In this document: positions 52,726 to 61,992 of the stretch, piece by piece
Position numbering within the stretch: position 1 is the stretch's first letter
Layout: the number at the start of each line of letters is the position of its first letter
Source: Polaromonas sp.
GTDB lineage: Bacteria; Pseudomonadota; Gammaproteobacteria; Burkholderiales; Burkholderiaceae_C
Assembly (NCBI RefSeq): GCF_029945925.1
Contig: NZ_JAQSDN010000048.1
Coordinates: forward strand, 62,001-126,000
Direction of reading: 5' to 3'
Length of the DNA: 64,000 nucleotides
The notes under the pieces: generated by a model
What the model saw: the letters and a program-made list of their open reading frames with translations, nothing else
What the model was told of the DNA's origin: nothing
Databases searched by the model: none
Position numbers and translations under genes: made by a program

Positions 52726-53817
52726 GTGCGTTCGGATTACGAGTCTGCACTGAAGACGCGGGGTTACACCAGTGACCCCGCCCAGTTGCAGGCGGTGGAC
52801 GCGCTGGAGCGTTGCGCCACCGAGTGGGCGGCATTCAAGGAGAAACGTTCCAATCCGCTCAAGAAGCTGATCAACCGGCCCGACATTCCGCGCGGAGTTT
52901 ACATGCACGGCGGGGTGGGGCGCGGCAAGAGTTTCCTGATGGACTGTTTTTACAACGCGGTTCCGCTCAAGCGCAAGACGCGCCTGCATTTTCACGAGTT
53001 CATGCGTGAAGTCCACCGTGAACTGCGCGACCTCCAGGGCACGGTCAATCCACTCGACGAGCTGGGCAAACGTATTGCCAAACGTTACCGCCTGATCTGC
53101 TTTGACGAGTTTCACGTCGCCGACATCACCGATGCAATGATTCTGCACCGCCTGCTGGCGGCGCTGTTTGACAACGGCGTGGGTTTTGTCACCACCTCCA
53201 ATTTCCATCCCGACGACCTGTACCCGAACGGCCTGCACCGGGACCGTATCTTCCCGGCGATTGCGCTACTCAAGCAGAACCTCGAAGTGATCAGCGTGGA
53301 CAACGGAACCGACTACCGCCGGCGCACGCTCGAGCAGGTCAGGCTCTACCACACGCCGCTGGGGCCGCAGGCAGATGCGGAGATGGAGGAAACTTTTCAG
53401 CGGCTGGCGGAGTCTCACGATGAGTCGCCGGTGCTGCACATCGAATCACGGAAAATCCATGCCAGACGCAAGGCGGGTGGTGTCGTCTGGTTCGATTTCA
53501 AGACCCTGTGCGGCGGGCCGCGTTCACAAAATGACTACCTGGAAATCGCCACCCAGTTTCACACGGTGCTTCTCAGCAATGTGCCGCATATGCCTGTGCG
53601 CATGGCGTCCGAAGCGCGGCGTTTTACCTGGCTGGTTGATGTGCTGTACGACCGGCGTGTCAAACTCATCATGTCGGCGGAAGTCCCCCCTGAGGCGTTG
53701 TACACGGAAGGGCCCCTGGCACACGAGTTTCCCCGGACGGTGTCCAGGCTCAATGAAATGCAGTCTGCCGAGTTTCTGGCGCTGGAGCGCCGAAATGTGG
53801 ATACCACCCTGACATGA
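52726..53817 (+). CDS. zapE: cell-division-associated ATPase ZapE (AFG1-like)
   Basis: A 363 aa AAA-related ATPase of the AFG1/ZapE family, known to act at the division ring. It has Walker A GGVGRGKS at 62-69, HFHEFMREVHREL, Walker B LICFDEFHVADITDA, sensor region FVTTSNFHPDDLYPNGLHRDRI and the C-terminal RRFTWLVDVLYDRRVKL. I chose the GTG at 52726 because GAGGG lies just upstream and the protein then starts like other ZapE proteins. Upstream in-frame starts (for example 52705) lie at the edge of a repeat. Confidence 0.92.
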   Translation: MRSDYESALKTRGYTSDPAQLQAVDALERCATEWAAFKEKRSNPLKKLINRPDIPRGVYMHGGVGRGKSFLMDCFYNAVPLKRKTRLHFHEFMREVHRELRDLQGTVNPLDELGKRIAKRYRLICFDEFHVADITDAMILHRLLAALFDNGVGFVTTSNFHPDDLYPNGLHRDRIFPAIALLKQNLEVISVDNGTDYRRRTLEQVRLYHTPLGPQADAEMEETFQRLAESHDESPVLHIESRKIHARRKAGGVVWFDFKTLCGGPRSQNDYLEIATQFHTVLLSNVPHMPVRMASEARRFTWLVDVLYDRRVKLIMSAEVPPEALYTEGPLAHEFPRTVSRLNEMQSAEFLALERRNVDTTLT

Positions 53818-54458
53818 AAAAACTGTTTCTTTTCCTGCTGCTTTCCACCCTGGGTTTCGCCTCAAGCGCTCAGACCCAGGATGAACTGCTGTCGGCCGCC
53901 ACCGATCGCGAACGGCAGCGCATCAACGCCGAGCGCGCCATCCTGGAGGCGGCGTTTGATGCAGAAGAAGACGCCTGTTACAAGAAGTTTTTTGTCAACA
54001 GCTGTCTCAATGCCATCAAGCCCAGACGGCGCGAGGCGATGGCCGACCTGAAGTTCCGGGAAGTCGCCCTCAACGAGCAGGAGCGCCGGCAAAAGGCCGC
54101 CGAGCAGGTTCGCAAGACCGAGGAGAAATCGTCGCCCGAGGCCGAGCGGCAGGCCGCTGAGCGTCGCGCCACGGCGCTGGAAGACACCAAAGCCCGTGAA
54201 GAGCGCACGCGCAAGAAGGCCAGCGACCGCAGCGATCTGAAACAGAACGAAGCATCCAATGCGGCCGAGGCTGCCGGCAAGGACCAGGGCTCGAAGGAGA
54301 GGGCCAAGGCTCGTGCGGACAAGCAGGCCGCCAGTGCCAAAGAGGCCCAGGTTTACAAGGACAAGCAGCAGGAAGCGCAGGAGAGAAAGGCCACCCGCGA
54401 ACAGAGGCTGCGCGAGCAGACCAAGCCGGCGGCCAAGCCTTTACCTGGACCTGGATAA
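53814..54458 (+). CDS. secreted coiled-coil protein, uncharacterised
   Basis: A 214 aa protein with a clear signal peptide (MKKLFLFLLLSTLGFASSAQ). A region with two Cys (DACYKKFFVNSCLNAIKPRR) may form a disulfide. A long, very charged Ala/Glu/Lys/Arg-rich coiled coil reaches nearly to the Pro-rich end. The family is not recognised. The start overlaps the zapE stop (ATGA), so the two are translationally coupled, although ZapE is cytoplasmic and this is periplasmic. Confidence 0.78.
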   Translation: MKKLFLFLLLSTLGFASSAQTQDELLSAATDRERQRINAERAILEAAFDAEEDACYKKFFVNSCLNAIKPRRREAMADLKFREVALNEQERRQKAAEQVRKTEEKSSPEAERQAAERRATALEDTKAREERTRKKASDRSDLKQNEASNAAEAAGKDQGSKERAKARADKQAASAKEAQVYKDKQQEAQERKATREQRLREQTKPAAKPLPGPG

Positions 54459-54471
54459 GGTCAAGTCAGAG

Positions 54472-55230
54472 TCAGGCCAGCGCCTCGAGCTTGACGATGA
54501 CCAGTGACAGGTTGTCGCCGCCGCCATGGGCCCGCGAGCGTGCTTTCTGGATCAGGAATTCAGTCGCCTCGCGCGGCGACAGCATGGACAGGGCCGAACC
54601 CATTTCACTGGGACTGAAATAGTGCCAGACACCATCGCTGCAGGCGATCAATGAATCGCCCGGGCCCAGTTGGGGAATGTAGTGCTGGCTCACCGGCGGC
54701 ACCTCCTCGGTGCCCAGGCAGCCCATCAGGATGTTGGACTGCGGATGCACGTTGGCCTCTTCCTCGGTGAGTTCACCCTTATCCACCAGTGTCTGGACAT
54801 ACGAGTGGTCGGTGGTCCGCTTGACCAGCTTGGCGCCGCGAAAATGGTAGATACGCGAGTCGCCGGCATGCACCCAGTGGCAGTCGCCGCCCGGATTGAT
54901 CAGAAACGCAGCCAGCGTGCTGTGCGGCTCCTGTTCGGCGGAAATGGCCGTGAGTTTGATCACGGTGTGGGCCTCTTCCACCAGCTGTTTGAGCATGGCC
55001 ACCGCATCGTCGGTGTCGGGGGCATAACGCTCGAACAGCTGTTTGGCGGTCATCATGACCTGGTCGGACGCCTTGCGCCCACCGCTTCGGCCACCCATGC
55101 CGTCGGCCACGATGCCGAGCATGCACCCGGCGATGCGCGGATGGCTGAGCAGGGCGACCTGGTCCTGCTGGTAGTCGCGGTCTCCCTTGTGGATACCGGT
55201 TGACGCCGTGATTCGATAACCTTTGGACAT
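54472..55230 (-). CDS. PP2C-family serine/threonine phosphatase
   Basis: A 252 aa metal-dependent phosphatase, with the metal-binding residues visible in GDRDYQQDQV, VADGMGGRSGG, HAGDSRIYHFRG, CSDGVWHY and GGDNLSLVIVK. It is of the stand-alone Stp/PrpC type that opposes Hanks-type kinases or regulates type VI secretion in other species. No kinase gene lies nearby, so the target is unknown. It is divergent from the DUF465 gene. Confidence 0.94.
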   Translation of the reverse strand: MSKGYRITASTGIHKGDRDYQQDQVALLSHPRIAGCMLGIVADGMGGRSGGRKASDQVMMTAKQLFERYAPDTDDAVAMLKQLVEEAHTVIKLTAISAEQEPHSTLAAFLINPGGDCHWVHAGDSRIYHFRGAKLVKRTTDHSYVQTLVDKGELTEEEANVHPQSNILMGCLGTEEVPPVSQHYIPQLGPGDSLIACSDGVWHYFSPSEMGSALSMLSPREATEFLIQKARSRAHGGGDNLSLVIVKLEALA

Positions 55231-55287
55231 ATTGAAATGGCCGAGTCATGTGGACTCGATTTATCTCCGTAATCGACGTATTATCAG

Positions 55288-55518
55288 ATGAAGCTGCCCG
55301 CCCGGATAAAAAACTTGGACTTCAACCTGCACTCCCCGGAGCGTCGCCTCATAGACCTCAAGATCGAACATGCGGATCTCAATGCGCTGGTGGACCTCAC
55401 CGCACATGCCGTACCGATTGACGAGTTGATGCTCAGGCGCCTGAAAAAACGCCGTTTGCTCCTGCGCGACCTGATCTCCCAGCTCGAACTGGCCCTCGAC
55501 CCCCCCGAACCCGCCTGA
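55288..55518 (+). CDS. DUF465 (YdcH-like) small protein
   Basis: A 76 aa basic helical protein. The core HADLNALVD ... MLRRLKKRRLLLRDLISQLE is the DUF465 pattern (two short helices with a Lys/Arg-rich turn). The function is unknown in the family. The stop and the dinG ATG share one base (TGATG), so it is likely co-translated with the helicase. Confidence 0.82.
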   Translation: MKLPARIKNLDFNLHSPERRLIDLKIEHADLNALVDLTAHAVPIDELMLRRLKKRRLLLRDLISQLELALDPPEPA

Positions 55519-57524
55519 TGAACCTGGAATCGCAAGTCCTGGAGGCTTTTGCCCCCGAAGGTGTGCTGGCGCGCGCGGCCGAGCATTTTGTCCCGCGCAG
55601 CGGACAGACCGACATGGCCCTGGCCGTGGCGCGCGCCATCGACGGTGCGTATCCGCTGGTGGTGGAGGCCAGCACCGGTGTTGGAAAAACCTTTTCCTAC
55701 CTGGTGCCGGCCCTGCTCAGCGGGGAGCGGGTGCTGCTGTCCACCGCCACCAAGGCCTTGCAGGACCAGCTGTTCGGACGTGACCTGCCGGCCCTGGTCA
55801 AGGCCCTGGGCGTGCCGGTCAGCACCGCCCTGCTCAAGGGGCGCGGCAGTTACCTCTGTCTGCACCGCATCGAGATGGCCCGCCATGACGCGAACTTTCC
55901 GGAGCGCAGCTCGCTTCGCGCGCTGGCCAAGGTGGAGGAGTGGGCACGCGCAACGGATACCGGCGATCTGGCTGAACTTCCCGGGCTGGACGAACGCTCA
56001 CCGGTGATCCCCTGGGTGACCTCGACCCGGGAGAACTGCCTTGGCGCCCAGTGCCCGCGTTTTCGCGCCTGCCACGTCAACCATGCACGCCGTGAAGCGC
56101 TGGCGGCCGACGTGGTGGTGATCAACCACCACCTGTTTTTTGCGGATCTGGCGGTCCGCGAATCGGGCGTGGCCGAGCTGCTGCCGACAGTGCGCATTGC
56201 GATTTTTGACGAGGCGCACCAGCTTAATGAAACCGGCGTGCAGTTTCTGGGAAAAAACCTGTCGACCGGGCAACTCCTCGATTTTGCGCGCGACATGCTG
56301 GGCACCGGGCTGCAACTGGCGCGCGGCCTGCTGGACTGGCAGGCGTTGGCCGGGGCGACCGAACATGCGGCCCGTGACCTGCGTCTGTGTGTGGGCAAAG
56401 CCTACCCGGGTAGCAAGCTGCGCTGGACCGATGCTGCGCCCGAAGGCCTGGCCCCCGTCGAATGGGCGCAGGCGCTGGCGGACGTCGGCACCGCGCTGGC
56501 TGGCGCCTGTGAGGCCTTGAACACAGTCAGCGACATCGCACCGGACTTTGTGCGCCTGCACGAGCGCGCGGCCGAACTGGCGGCGCGCGCCCATGCATTT
56601 GCGCTGGCGCCCGAGCCCGGCGGTGTTCGCTGGCTGGATGTGGGCACCCAGCTGCGGCTGGTGGAATCCCCGCTCGATATCGCCCAAGCCATCCATGCCA
56701 GGGTGTTCAGCGACGACAAGGCGGCTGCCAAAACCTGGATATTCACCTCGGCCACCTTGGGCGACGATGCGCAATTGAGCTGGTTCACGCAGCCCTGCGG
56801 TTTGACCGACGCCACGACGCTGCAGGTGGGCAGCCCTTTCGACTATGCGCGTCAGGCTGCGTTTTACATTCCGCGAAACTTCCCCAAGCCCGGCGACCCC
56901 ACGCACACGGCTGCGGTGGCGGCCTCGGCAGCGGACTGGGCACGCCGGCTGGGCGGCCGCACCATGGTCCTGACAACGACCTTGCGCGCCCTGCGCGCCA
57001 TCGGCGAGGCCCTGCAGGCGAGTTTTGGGAATTCGGCCGACATCGAGGTGCTGGTGCAGGGGGCCATGCCCAAGCGGACCCTGATTGAGCGTTTCCGCCA
57101 GGCCGACAGCCGCGGCGGGCGCGGCTGCGTGCTGGTGGCGTCCGCCTCCTTCTGGGAAGGCATCGATGTGCCGGGTGATGCGCTGCAACTGGTGATCATC
57201 GACAAGCTGCCGTTTCCGCCGCCCAACGACCCGATGGTGGAGGCCCGATCGCGGCTGTTGGAGTCAGAAGGCAAAAGCGCTTTCAACGACTATTTCCTGC
57301 CGGAAGCCGCCGTCGCGCTGAAGCAGGGCGCCGGGCGCCTGATACGCCGTGAAACCGATCAGGGCGTGCTGGTGGTCTGCGACAGCCGCCTGGCCTCCAT
57401 GGGTTACGGCAAGCGCCTGCTGCGTGCGCTGCCGCCCATGCAGCGCCTGGCCTCGGAGGAGGAGTTGAACGAGCGGCTGGATCTGCTTACCAGAACTTGT
57501 ACCAGGGCCCATCCACCGACTTGA
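55518..57524 (+). CDS. dinG: ATP-dependent DNA helicase DinG/YoaA type
   Basis: XPD-like superfamily 2 helicase, 668 aa. It has Walker A EASTGVGKTFSYL (about 50-62), the DEAH box IFDEAHQL, and four Cys (C114, C174, C179, C185) spaced for a 4Fe-4S cluster. C-terminal motifs are FWEGIDVPGD and KQGAGRLIRRETDQGVL. It unwinds DNA-RNA and forked substrates during replication and repair conflicts. The 3' end overlaps the convergent bamD by 38 bp. Confidence 0.94.
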   Translation: MNLESQVLEAFAPEGVLARAAEHFVPRSGQTDMALAVARAIDGAYPLVVEASTGVGKTFSYLVPALLSGERVLLSTATKALQDQLFGRDLPALVKALGVPVSTALLKGRGSYLCLHRIEMARHDANFPERSSLRALAKVEEWARATDTGDLAELPGLDERSPVIPWVTSTRENCLGAQCPRFRACHVNHARREALAADVVVINHHLFFADLAVRESGVAELLPTVRIAIFDEAHQLNETGVQFLGKNLSTGQLLDFARDMLGTGLQLARGLLDWQALAGATEHAARDLRLCVGKAYPGSKLRWTDAAPEGLAPVEWAQALADVGTALAGACEALNTVSDIAPDFVRLHERAAELAARAHAFALAPEPGGVRWLDVGTQLRLVESPLDIAQAIHARVFSDDKAAAKTWIFTSATLGDDAQLSWFTQPCGLTDATTLQVGSPFDYARQAAFYIPRNFPKPGDPTHTAAVAASAADWARRLGGRTMVLTTTLRALRAIGEALQASFGNSADIEVLVQGAMPKRTLIERFRQADSRGGRGCVLVASASFWEGIDVPGDALQLVIIDKLPFPPPNDPMVEARSRLLESEGKSAFNDYFLPEAAVALKQGAGRLIRRETDQGVLVVCDSRLASMGYGKRLLRALPPMQRLASEEELNERLDLLTRTCTRAHPPT

Positions 57525-58308
57525 AACCCTTGGACAGGTAGTCGCTCTGGGGAAAGCTTCTTTCCATCACGCGTTTGGTGTCGTCGCGCAGCTGGGTCAT
57601 GTTGAGGGCGTCATAGGACTTGTACAGGATGAACAGGGCTTCTTCGAGCACCGGCACATCGCGGTAGTCCGCAATCGCGGTTTGCGCACGGTTGATGGCC
57701 GAGATATAGGCGCCGCGGGTGTAGTAGTAGCGGGCCACATGGACTTCATACTGGGCCAGGGAGTTGACGATGTAGTTCATGCGCAGGCGTGCGTCGGCCG
57801 AGTATTTGGACTCGGGAAAACGGTTGACCAGCTCCTTGAAGGACTCGAAGGACTCCTTGGCGGCCTTCTGGTCACGCTCGGACAGGTCCTGCTTGTACAG
57901 GAAGCTGAACAGGCCCAGGTTTTCATTGAAGTTGACCAGGCCCTTGAGATACAGGGCATAGTCGATCGCCGGGCTGGCCGGGTGCAGCTTCATGAAACGG
58001 TCCAGCGTGGCCAGTGCCTGTGCCTGCTCGCCACTCTTGAACTGGGCATAGGCTTTTTCCAACTGGGCCTGCTGCGCCAGCGGCGTGCCGGCCGCGCGGC
58101 CTTCGAGCTTTTCAAACAGCGGCACGGCCTTGTCGTAGGCGCCGGAATTCGCTTCGTCCCTGGCTTCCGTGTAAATCTTGTTCGGACTCCAGTTGGCCGT
58201 GGGGTCCTTCACGGTGGAGGAGCATGCCGACAGGACGAATGCACAGACAAGCATGGCCGCTGCCGCGGGGCGTGTGGCTGGAACAACCGATAATTTGGTG
58301 GAAAACAT
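57487..58308 (-). CDS. bamD: outer-membrane assembly lipoprotein BamD
   Basis: Essential lipoprotein of the BAM complex that inserts barrel proteins into the outer membrane. The 273 aa protein has lipobox LSAC (C29) and five TPR-like repeats, with the family stretches EARDEANSGAYDKAVPLFEKLEGR (in part), LDRFMKLHPASPAIDYALYLKG, VNRFPESKYSADA and VARYYYTRGAY. It overlaps dinG by 38 bp at the 3' end. Its start codon is only 17 bp from that of rluD, so its promoter must lie in rluD coding sequence. Confidence 0.96.
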   Translation of the reverse strand: MFSTKLSVVPATRPAAAAMLVCAFVLSACSSTVKDPTANWSPNKIYTEARDEANSGAYDKAVPLFEKLEGRAAGTPLAQQAQLEKAYAQFKSGEQAQALATLDRFMKLHPASPAIDYALYLKGLVNFNENLGLFSFLYKQDLSERDQKAAKESFESFKELVNRFPESKYSADARLRMNYIVNSLAQYEVHVARYYYTRGAYISAINRAQTAIADYRDVPVLEEALFILYKSYDALNMTQLRDDTKRVMERSFPQSDYLSKGFKSVDGPWYKFW

Positions 58309-58325
58309 CGCAATTGATCCTGTTA

Positions 58326-59360
58326 ATGACTGATTCTGTACAAAGCAAACTGATTATATCGAGCGCCACTGCGGCGGGCACTCTGGTTGATGACATCCTG
58401 GGGGAGGGCGAGACGGCCGCCGATGCCGAGTTGCGCGAGGTCAGTGTTCCCGTGGAGAGTCACGGCGCGCGTCTGGACCGGGCACTGGCTGGCATTGTGC
58501 CCGAGTTCTCCCGCAGCTATCTGCAGCAGCTGATCGAGGCGGCCGCCGTGCAACTCAATGGCGTCACGGTGACCAAGGCCTCGGCCAAGGTCAAGGCCGG
58601 CGACAAGCTCAAGATCGAACTCAAGCCCACGCCGCAAAGCCAGGCCTTCAAGCCGGAGGTGATGGCGCTGGAGGTTCTTTTTGAGGACGAGCATCTGCTG
58701 GTCATCAACAAGCCGGCCGGCCTGGTGGTGCATCCGGCGCCCGGCAACTGGAGCGGTACGCTGCTCAACGGGCTGCTGGCGCGCGATCCCCAGGCCAGTC
58801 TGCTGCCGCGCGCGGGCATTGTGCACCGGCTGGACAAGGACACCAGCGGCCTCATGGTGGTGGCGCGCAGGCGCCAGGTCATGGACCAGCTGGTGGCCAT
58901 GATTGCCGAGCGAAGTGTCAGCCGCGAATACATCGCGCTGGCTCACGGTGTGTGGGAAGGGCCGAAGTCGCGCCAGGTCGAGGCACCGATAGGCCGCGAT
59001 CCGCGCAATCGCCTGCGCATGGCGGTGGTGGATCTGGAAAAAACCGCCGGCAAGACCGCCTCGACCGGCTTCTACCTGCTGCAAAACGAAGGCCCGTTTT
59101 GCCTGGTGCGTTGCCGGCTGCAGACCGGCCGGACCCACCAGATCAGGGTGCACATGGCCTCCATCGGACATCCGCTGGTGGCCGACGAGGTGTATGGCGG
59201 CAAGCCTGCCGCGGGCATGGCGCGTCAGGCCCTGCACGCCTGCCGCCTGGCTTTCACCCACCCCGTGACCGGCGAAGCCCTCGAATTCAGGGCGCCGTTG
59301 CCGGCGGATCTGGCCGCGGCGCTTGCCCAGCTGGGGCTGGGATACAATCAAATCCAGTAG
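58326..59360 (+). CDS. rluD: 23S rRNA pseudouridine synthase RluD
   Basis: Makes pseudouridines in helix 69 of 23S rRNA. The 344 aa protein has an N-terminal extension of about 45 residues, an S4 RNA-binding domain (ARLDRALAGIVPEFSRSYLQQ in part), and a catalytic domain with the key Asp in HRLDKDTSGLMVVAR. RTHQIRVHMASIGHPLVAD is also present. In many bacteria rluD is next to bamD in divergent order, as here. The ATG at 58326 lies only 17 bp from the bamD ATG. Confidence 0.94.
   Translation: MTDSVQSKLIISSATAAGTLVDDILGEGETAADAELREVSVPVESHGARLDRALAGIVPEFSRSYLQQLIEAAAVQLNGVTVTKASAKVKAGDKLKIELKPTPQSQAFKPEVMALEVLFEDEHLLVINKPAGLVVHPAPGNWSGTLLNGLLARDPQASLLPRAGIVHRLDKDTSGLMVVARRRQVMDQLVAMIAERSVSREYIALAHGVWEGPKSRQVEAPIGRDPRNRLRMAVVDLEKTAGKTASTGFYLLQNEGPFCLVRCRLQTGRTHQIRVHMASIGHPLVADEVYGGKPAAGMARQALHACRLAFTHPVTGEALEFRAPLPADLAAALAQLGLGYNQIQ
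58353..58358 (-). promoter_or_regulatory. candidate -10 box for bamD inside rluD
   Basis: TATAAT on the minus strand, 44 bp upstream of the bamD ATG and within the 5' coding part of rluD. The -35 region is not convincing. Confidence 0.4.
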
Positions 59361-59465
59361 TTTTCTGCTACCCGCCGCATGGCGCGCCCAGATGAAAGTG
59401 GTTGCGCATGAATGTGAACTGCGCCGCCAGGCGCCTTTATCTCGAATCATTTCGGAACCAAGACC

Positions 59466-60179
59466 ATGAATACGACGGATGCCAAGCGCGTCCTCGAAAC
59501 GGCACTTATTTGCGCGCAGCAGCCGCTGCCTTTGCGTGAGATGGGTGTTTTGTTCAACGGGGCACTGACCGCCGACACCCTCAAGCTCCTGCTGGAGGAT
59601 CTGCAAAACGACTGGTCCGGGCGGGGGGTGGAGCTGGTGCATGTCGCGACCGGCTGGCGTTTCCAGAGCCGGCCGCAGATGCGCGAGTACCTCGATCGCC
59701 TGCACCCTGAAAAACCGCCGCGCTACACGCGCGCCACGCTGGAGACGCTGGCGATCATTGCCTACCGCCAGCCGGTCACCCGCGGTGACATGGAAGACAT
59801 CCGGGGGGTGACCATCAACAGCATGATTCTCAAGCAGCTTGAGGACCGGGGTTGGGTCGAGGTCATCGGCCACCGCGAAACCGTCGGGCGGCCGGGTCTG
59901 TACGCAACGACGCGGCAGTTTCTCGACGACCTGGGGCTGGAGTCGCTGGACCAGTTGCCGGTCATGGACACCACGGCCGCGCAGGCGTCCATGCTCGATC
60001 AGATCGAGTTTGGCATGACGGCGGCTGTGGCCGGCGACGAAGCGGCTGCAGAGTATGCCGGCTTGCCGGACGATCCCGGGACCGGCTTGCTGGTCGCAGA
60101 ACTTTCCGATGCGGCGGATGCCGGCCGTTCCCAGGACGCGCCGTTAACCAGCCCCACGGCCACCGATCCCAACGCCTGA
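59466..60179 (+). CDS. scpB: segregation and condensation protein ScpB
   Basis: Winged-helix subunit of the SMC-ScpAB chromosome condensin. The 237 aa protein has the conserved [47 protein letters not shown] (in parts), and [11 protein letters not shown]-terminal tail of about 70 residues, acidic and Ala-rich, is longer than in many ScpB. It is followed 10 bp later by rluB, a common pairing. Confidence 0.95.
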   Translation: MNTTDAKRVLETALICAQQPLPLREMGVLFNGALTADTLKLLLEDLQNDWSGRGVELVHVATGWRFQSRPQMREYLDRLHPEKPPRYTRATLETLAIIAYRQPVTRGDMEDIRGVTINSMILKQLEDRGWVEVIGHRETVGRPGLYATTRQFLDDLGLESLDQLPVMDTTAAQASMLDQIEFGMTAAVAGDEAAAEYAGLPDDPGTGLLVAELSDAADAGRSQDAPLTSPTATDPNA

Positions 60180-60189
60180 ACGCAAACGC

Positions 60190-61881
60190 ATGAATCAAAA
60201 AGACCCTCCGGCTCCGGCCACCGCTCCCGCCCCCCAGGTTGATGCGCCCATTGTGCCGCCAGCCCCCGATTCAAAAGCGCAGGCAGCTCCTGATTTGATA
60301 GCAATCGAGGGGCCATCTGCCGGCGATGCGGCCAACGCGGCGCCGGGCAGCCCCGAGCGTGTGGCGCAGGTGACGCCGGCGCTGGCCCGTTTTGAAGACG
60401 TGGTGACCGGCCAGTTCGATGCCGATGAAGAGGAGGACGTAGCGCTCGAGCTTCCCAAGCGCGTGCTGCTGCCCCAGCCGGAAACGCCCAAGCTGCACAA
60501 GGTGCTGGCGCAGGCGGGACTCGGTTCCCGCCTGGAAATGGAGCAGCTGATCCTGGAAGGCCGGATTTCCGTCAATGGTGAACCGGCCCATATTGGCCAG
60601 CGCATCCAGTTTGGCGACACGGTCAAGGTCAATGGCAAGCCGATCCGGGTGCGCATCGACCCGCCGCCGCCGCGTGTCATTGCCTACCACAAGCCCGCCG
60701 GTGAGGTGGTGTCGCATGACGACCCGCAAAACCGGCCCACGGTGTTTCGCCGTCTGCCCAAGCTGTTCCAGGGCAAGTGGCAATCGGTGGGCCGGCTCGA
60801 CCTGAACACCGAGGGGCTCTTGCTGCTGACCAGCTCCGGCGAACTCGCCAACAAACTCATGCATCCCCGTTTTGGCCTGGAGCGCGAGTACGCCGTGCGG
60901 GTGCTGGGCGCGCTGAACAACGAAGAAAAAAAGCGCCTGCTCGATGGCGTGCAACTCGACGACGGCCTGGCCCAGTTCAGCACGATTGAAGCCGGCGGGG
61001 GCGAGGGCGCCAACTGCTGGTACCGCGTGACGATTTCAGAAGGCCGCAACCGCGAAGTGCGCCGCATGTTCGAAGCGGTGGGTCACGCCGTCAGCCGACT
61101 GATCCGCATCCGTTACGGTGCGGTGGTGCTGCCGCGCGGCCTCAAGCGCGGCGCCTTTGTCGAACTCGACGAACGGGACATCGACGCACTGACCAGCGCT
61201 GTCGGGCGTTCGGAGGCCCGCGCCGACCCGCGTGGAGCCGGCAGAAGCGCCGGGGAAGCAGGAGAGGCCGGGGAAACCGGCGCCGGCGAGGGCCGTCCAG
61301 GGCGCGGACCGCGCCGCAACGACCGCTCACGCGGCGGACGGGGACGCCCCGACAATGGGGCTACCCGGGCACCGGATGCGCAGGCCATGCCGGAAAAAAG
61401 CCGGACAGCCGGGCCAGACGACCATGGCGATGAGACCGGCCATGATCCGCTGGACCTCCAGCCCCCCATGAACCGCAACGAAGCGCCACGCGACGCCAAC
61501 CGTCGCCGCGGCGCCAAGGGTGGACGCGGTGATGGGGGCAACCCCGGCGCCGGTCCCCGGTCCGGCCCGCCCGGCAAATTCGGGGGCAATACCGGCGGAC
61601 AGGGACCGAAGCGCCGCGACGACCGGGGCGGTGATCGTGGCGATCGCGGTGACAAGGGTCCCGGCGGGGCACAGCCCGACCCGATGAAGACCTCGTTTGG
61701 TTATATCGGCGCGGAAACCTTTACCCGCCAGCGGCAGGCGCCGGGCCAGGGCCAGCGCCGTGGGGGCAGCGGAACGGGCGGCGGCGGTGCTTCAGGCCCG
61801 CGGCGCAGCGGCGGCGGTGGCGGGGGTGGAAACCGCGGCGGAAATCGCAGCGGGGGCGGCAACCGCGGCGGAAACCGCTAA
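60190..61881 (+). CDS. rluB: 23S rRNA pseudouridine synthase RluB with long low-complexity tail
   Basis: RsuA-family enzyme that modifies 23S rRNA (position 2605 in E. coli). The 563 aa protein has an Ala/Pro-rich leader (about 1-95), an S4 domain ([20 protein letters not shown]), and the catalytic core with Asp in [14 protein letters not shown] and [20 protein letters not shown]. From about residue 340 to the end it is a disordered Arg/Gly/Asp/Asn-rich tail ending in GGNRGG repeats, like an RGG box. The tail likely binds RNA; such tails are known in betaproteobacterial RluB. The leader contains a dispersed-repeat copy. Confidence 0.92.
   Translation: MNQKDPPAPATAPAPQVDAPIVPPAPDSKAQAAPDLIAIEGPSAGDAANAAPGSPERVAQVTPALARFEDVVTGQFDADEEEDVALELPKRVLLPQPETPKLHKVLAQAGLGSRLEMEQLILEGRISVNGEPAHIGQRIQFGDTVKVNGKPIRVRIDPPPPRVIAYHKPAGEVVSHDDPQNRPTVFRRLPKLFQGKWQSVGRLDLNTEGLLLLTSSGELANKLMHPRFGLEREYAVRVLGALNNEEKKRLLDGVQLDDGLAQFSTIEAGGGEGANCWYRVTISEGRNREVRRMFEAVGHAVSRLIRIRYGAVVLPRGLKRGAFVELDERDIDALTSAVGRSEARADPRGAGRSAGEAGEAGETGAGEGRPGRGPRRNDRSRGGRGRPDNGATRAPDAQAMPEKSRTAGPDDHGDETGHDPLDLQPPMNRNEAPRDANRRRGAKGGRGDGGNPGAGPRSGPPGKFGGNTGGQGPKRRDDRGGDRGDRGDKGPGGAQPDPMKTSFGYIGAETFTRQRQAPGQGQRRGGSGTGGGGASGPRRSGGGGGGGNRGGNRSGGGNRGGNR
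60255..60307 (-). repeat. dispersed repeat (family A), copy inside the rluB leader
   Basis: On the minus strand: GATTGCTATCAAATCAGGAG, then CTGCCTGCGC, then GGGGGCTGGCGGC. It encodes part of the Ala/Pro leader ([19 protein letters not shown] region). Confidence 0.62.
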
Positions 61882-61931
61882 CTCCCCGCGTATCCACACG
61901 CTCTTTTGCCCAAGGGCCATTGTCCGCGGGT

Positions 61932-61937
61932 TAAAAT
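61932..61937 (+). promoter_or_regulatory. candidate -10 box for ndk
   Basis: TAAAAT preceded by GGGT, 55 bp before the ndk ATG. A TTGCCC lies 20 bp upstream as a weak -35. Tentative. Confidence 0.35.
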
Positions 61938-61992
61938 CAGAGGCTTTATTCGATTTGAATAAATCCCAGAAAATCAAGGTTAAGGAAATCTC

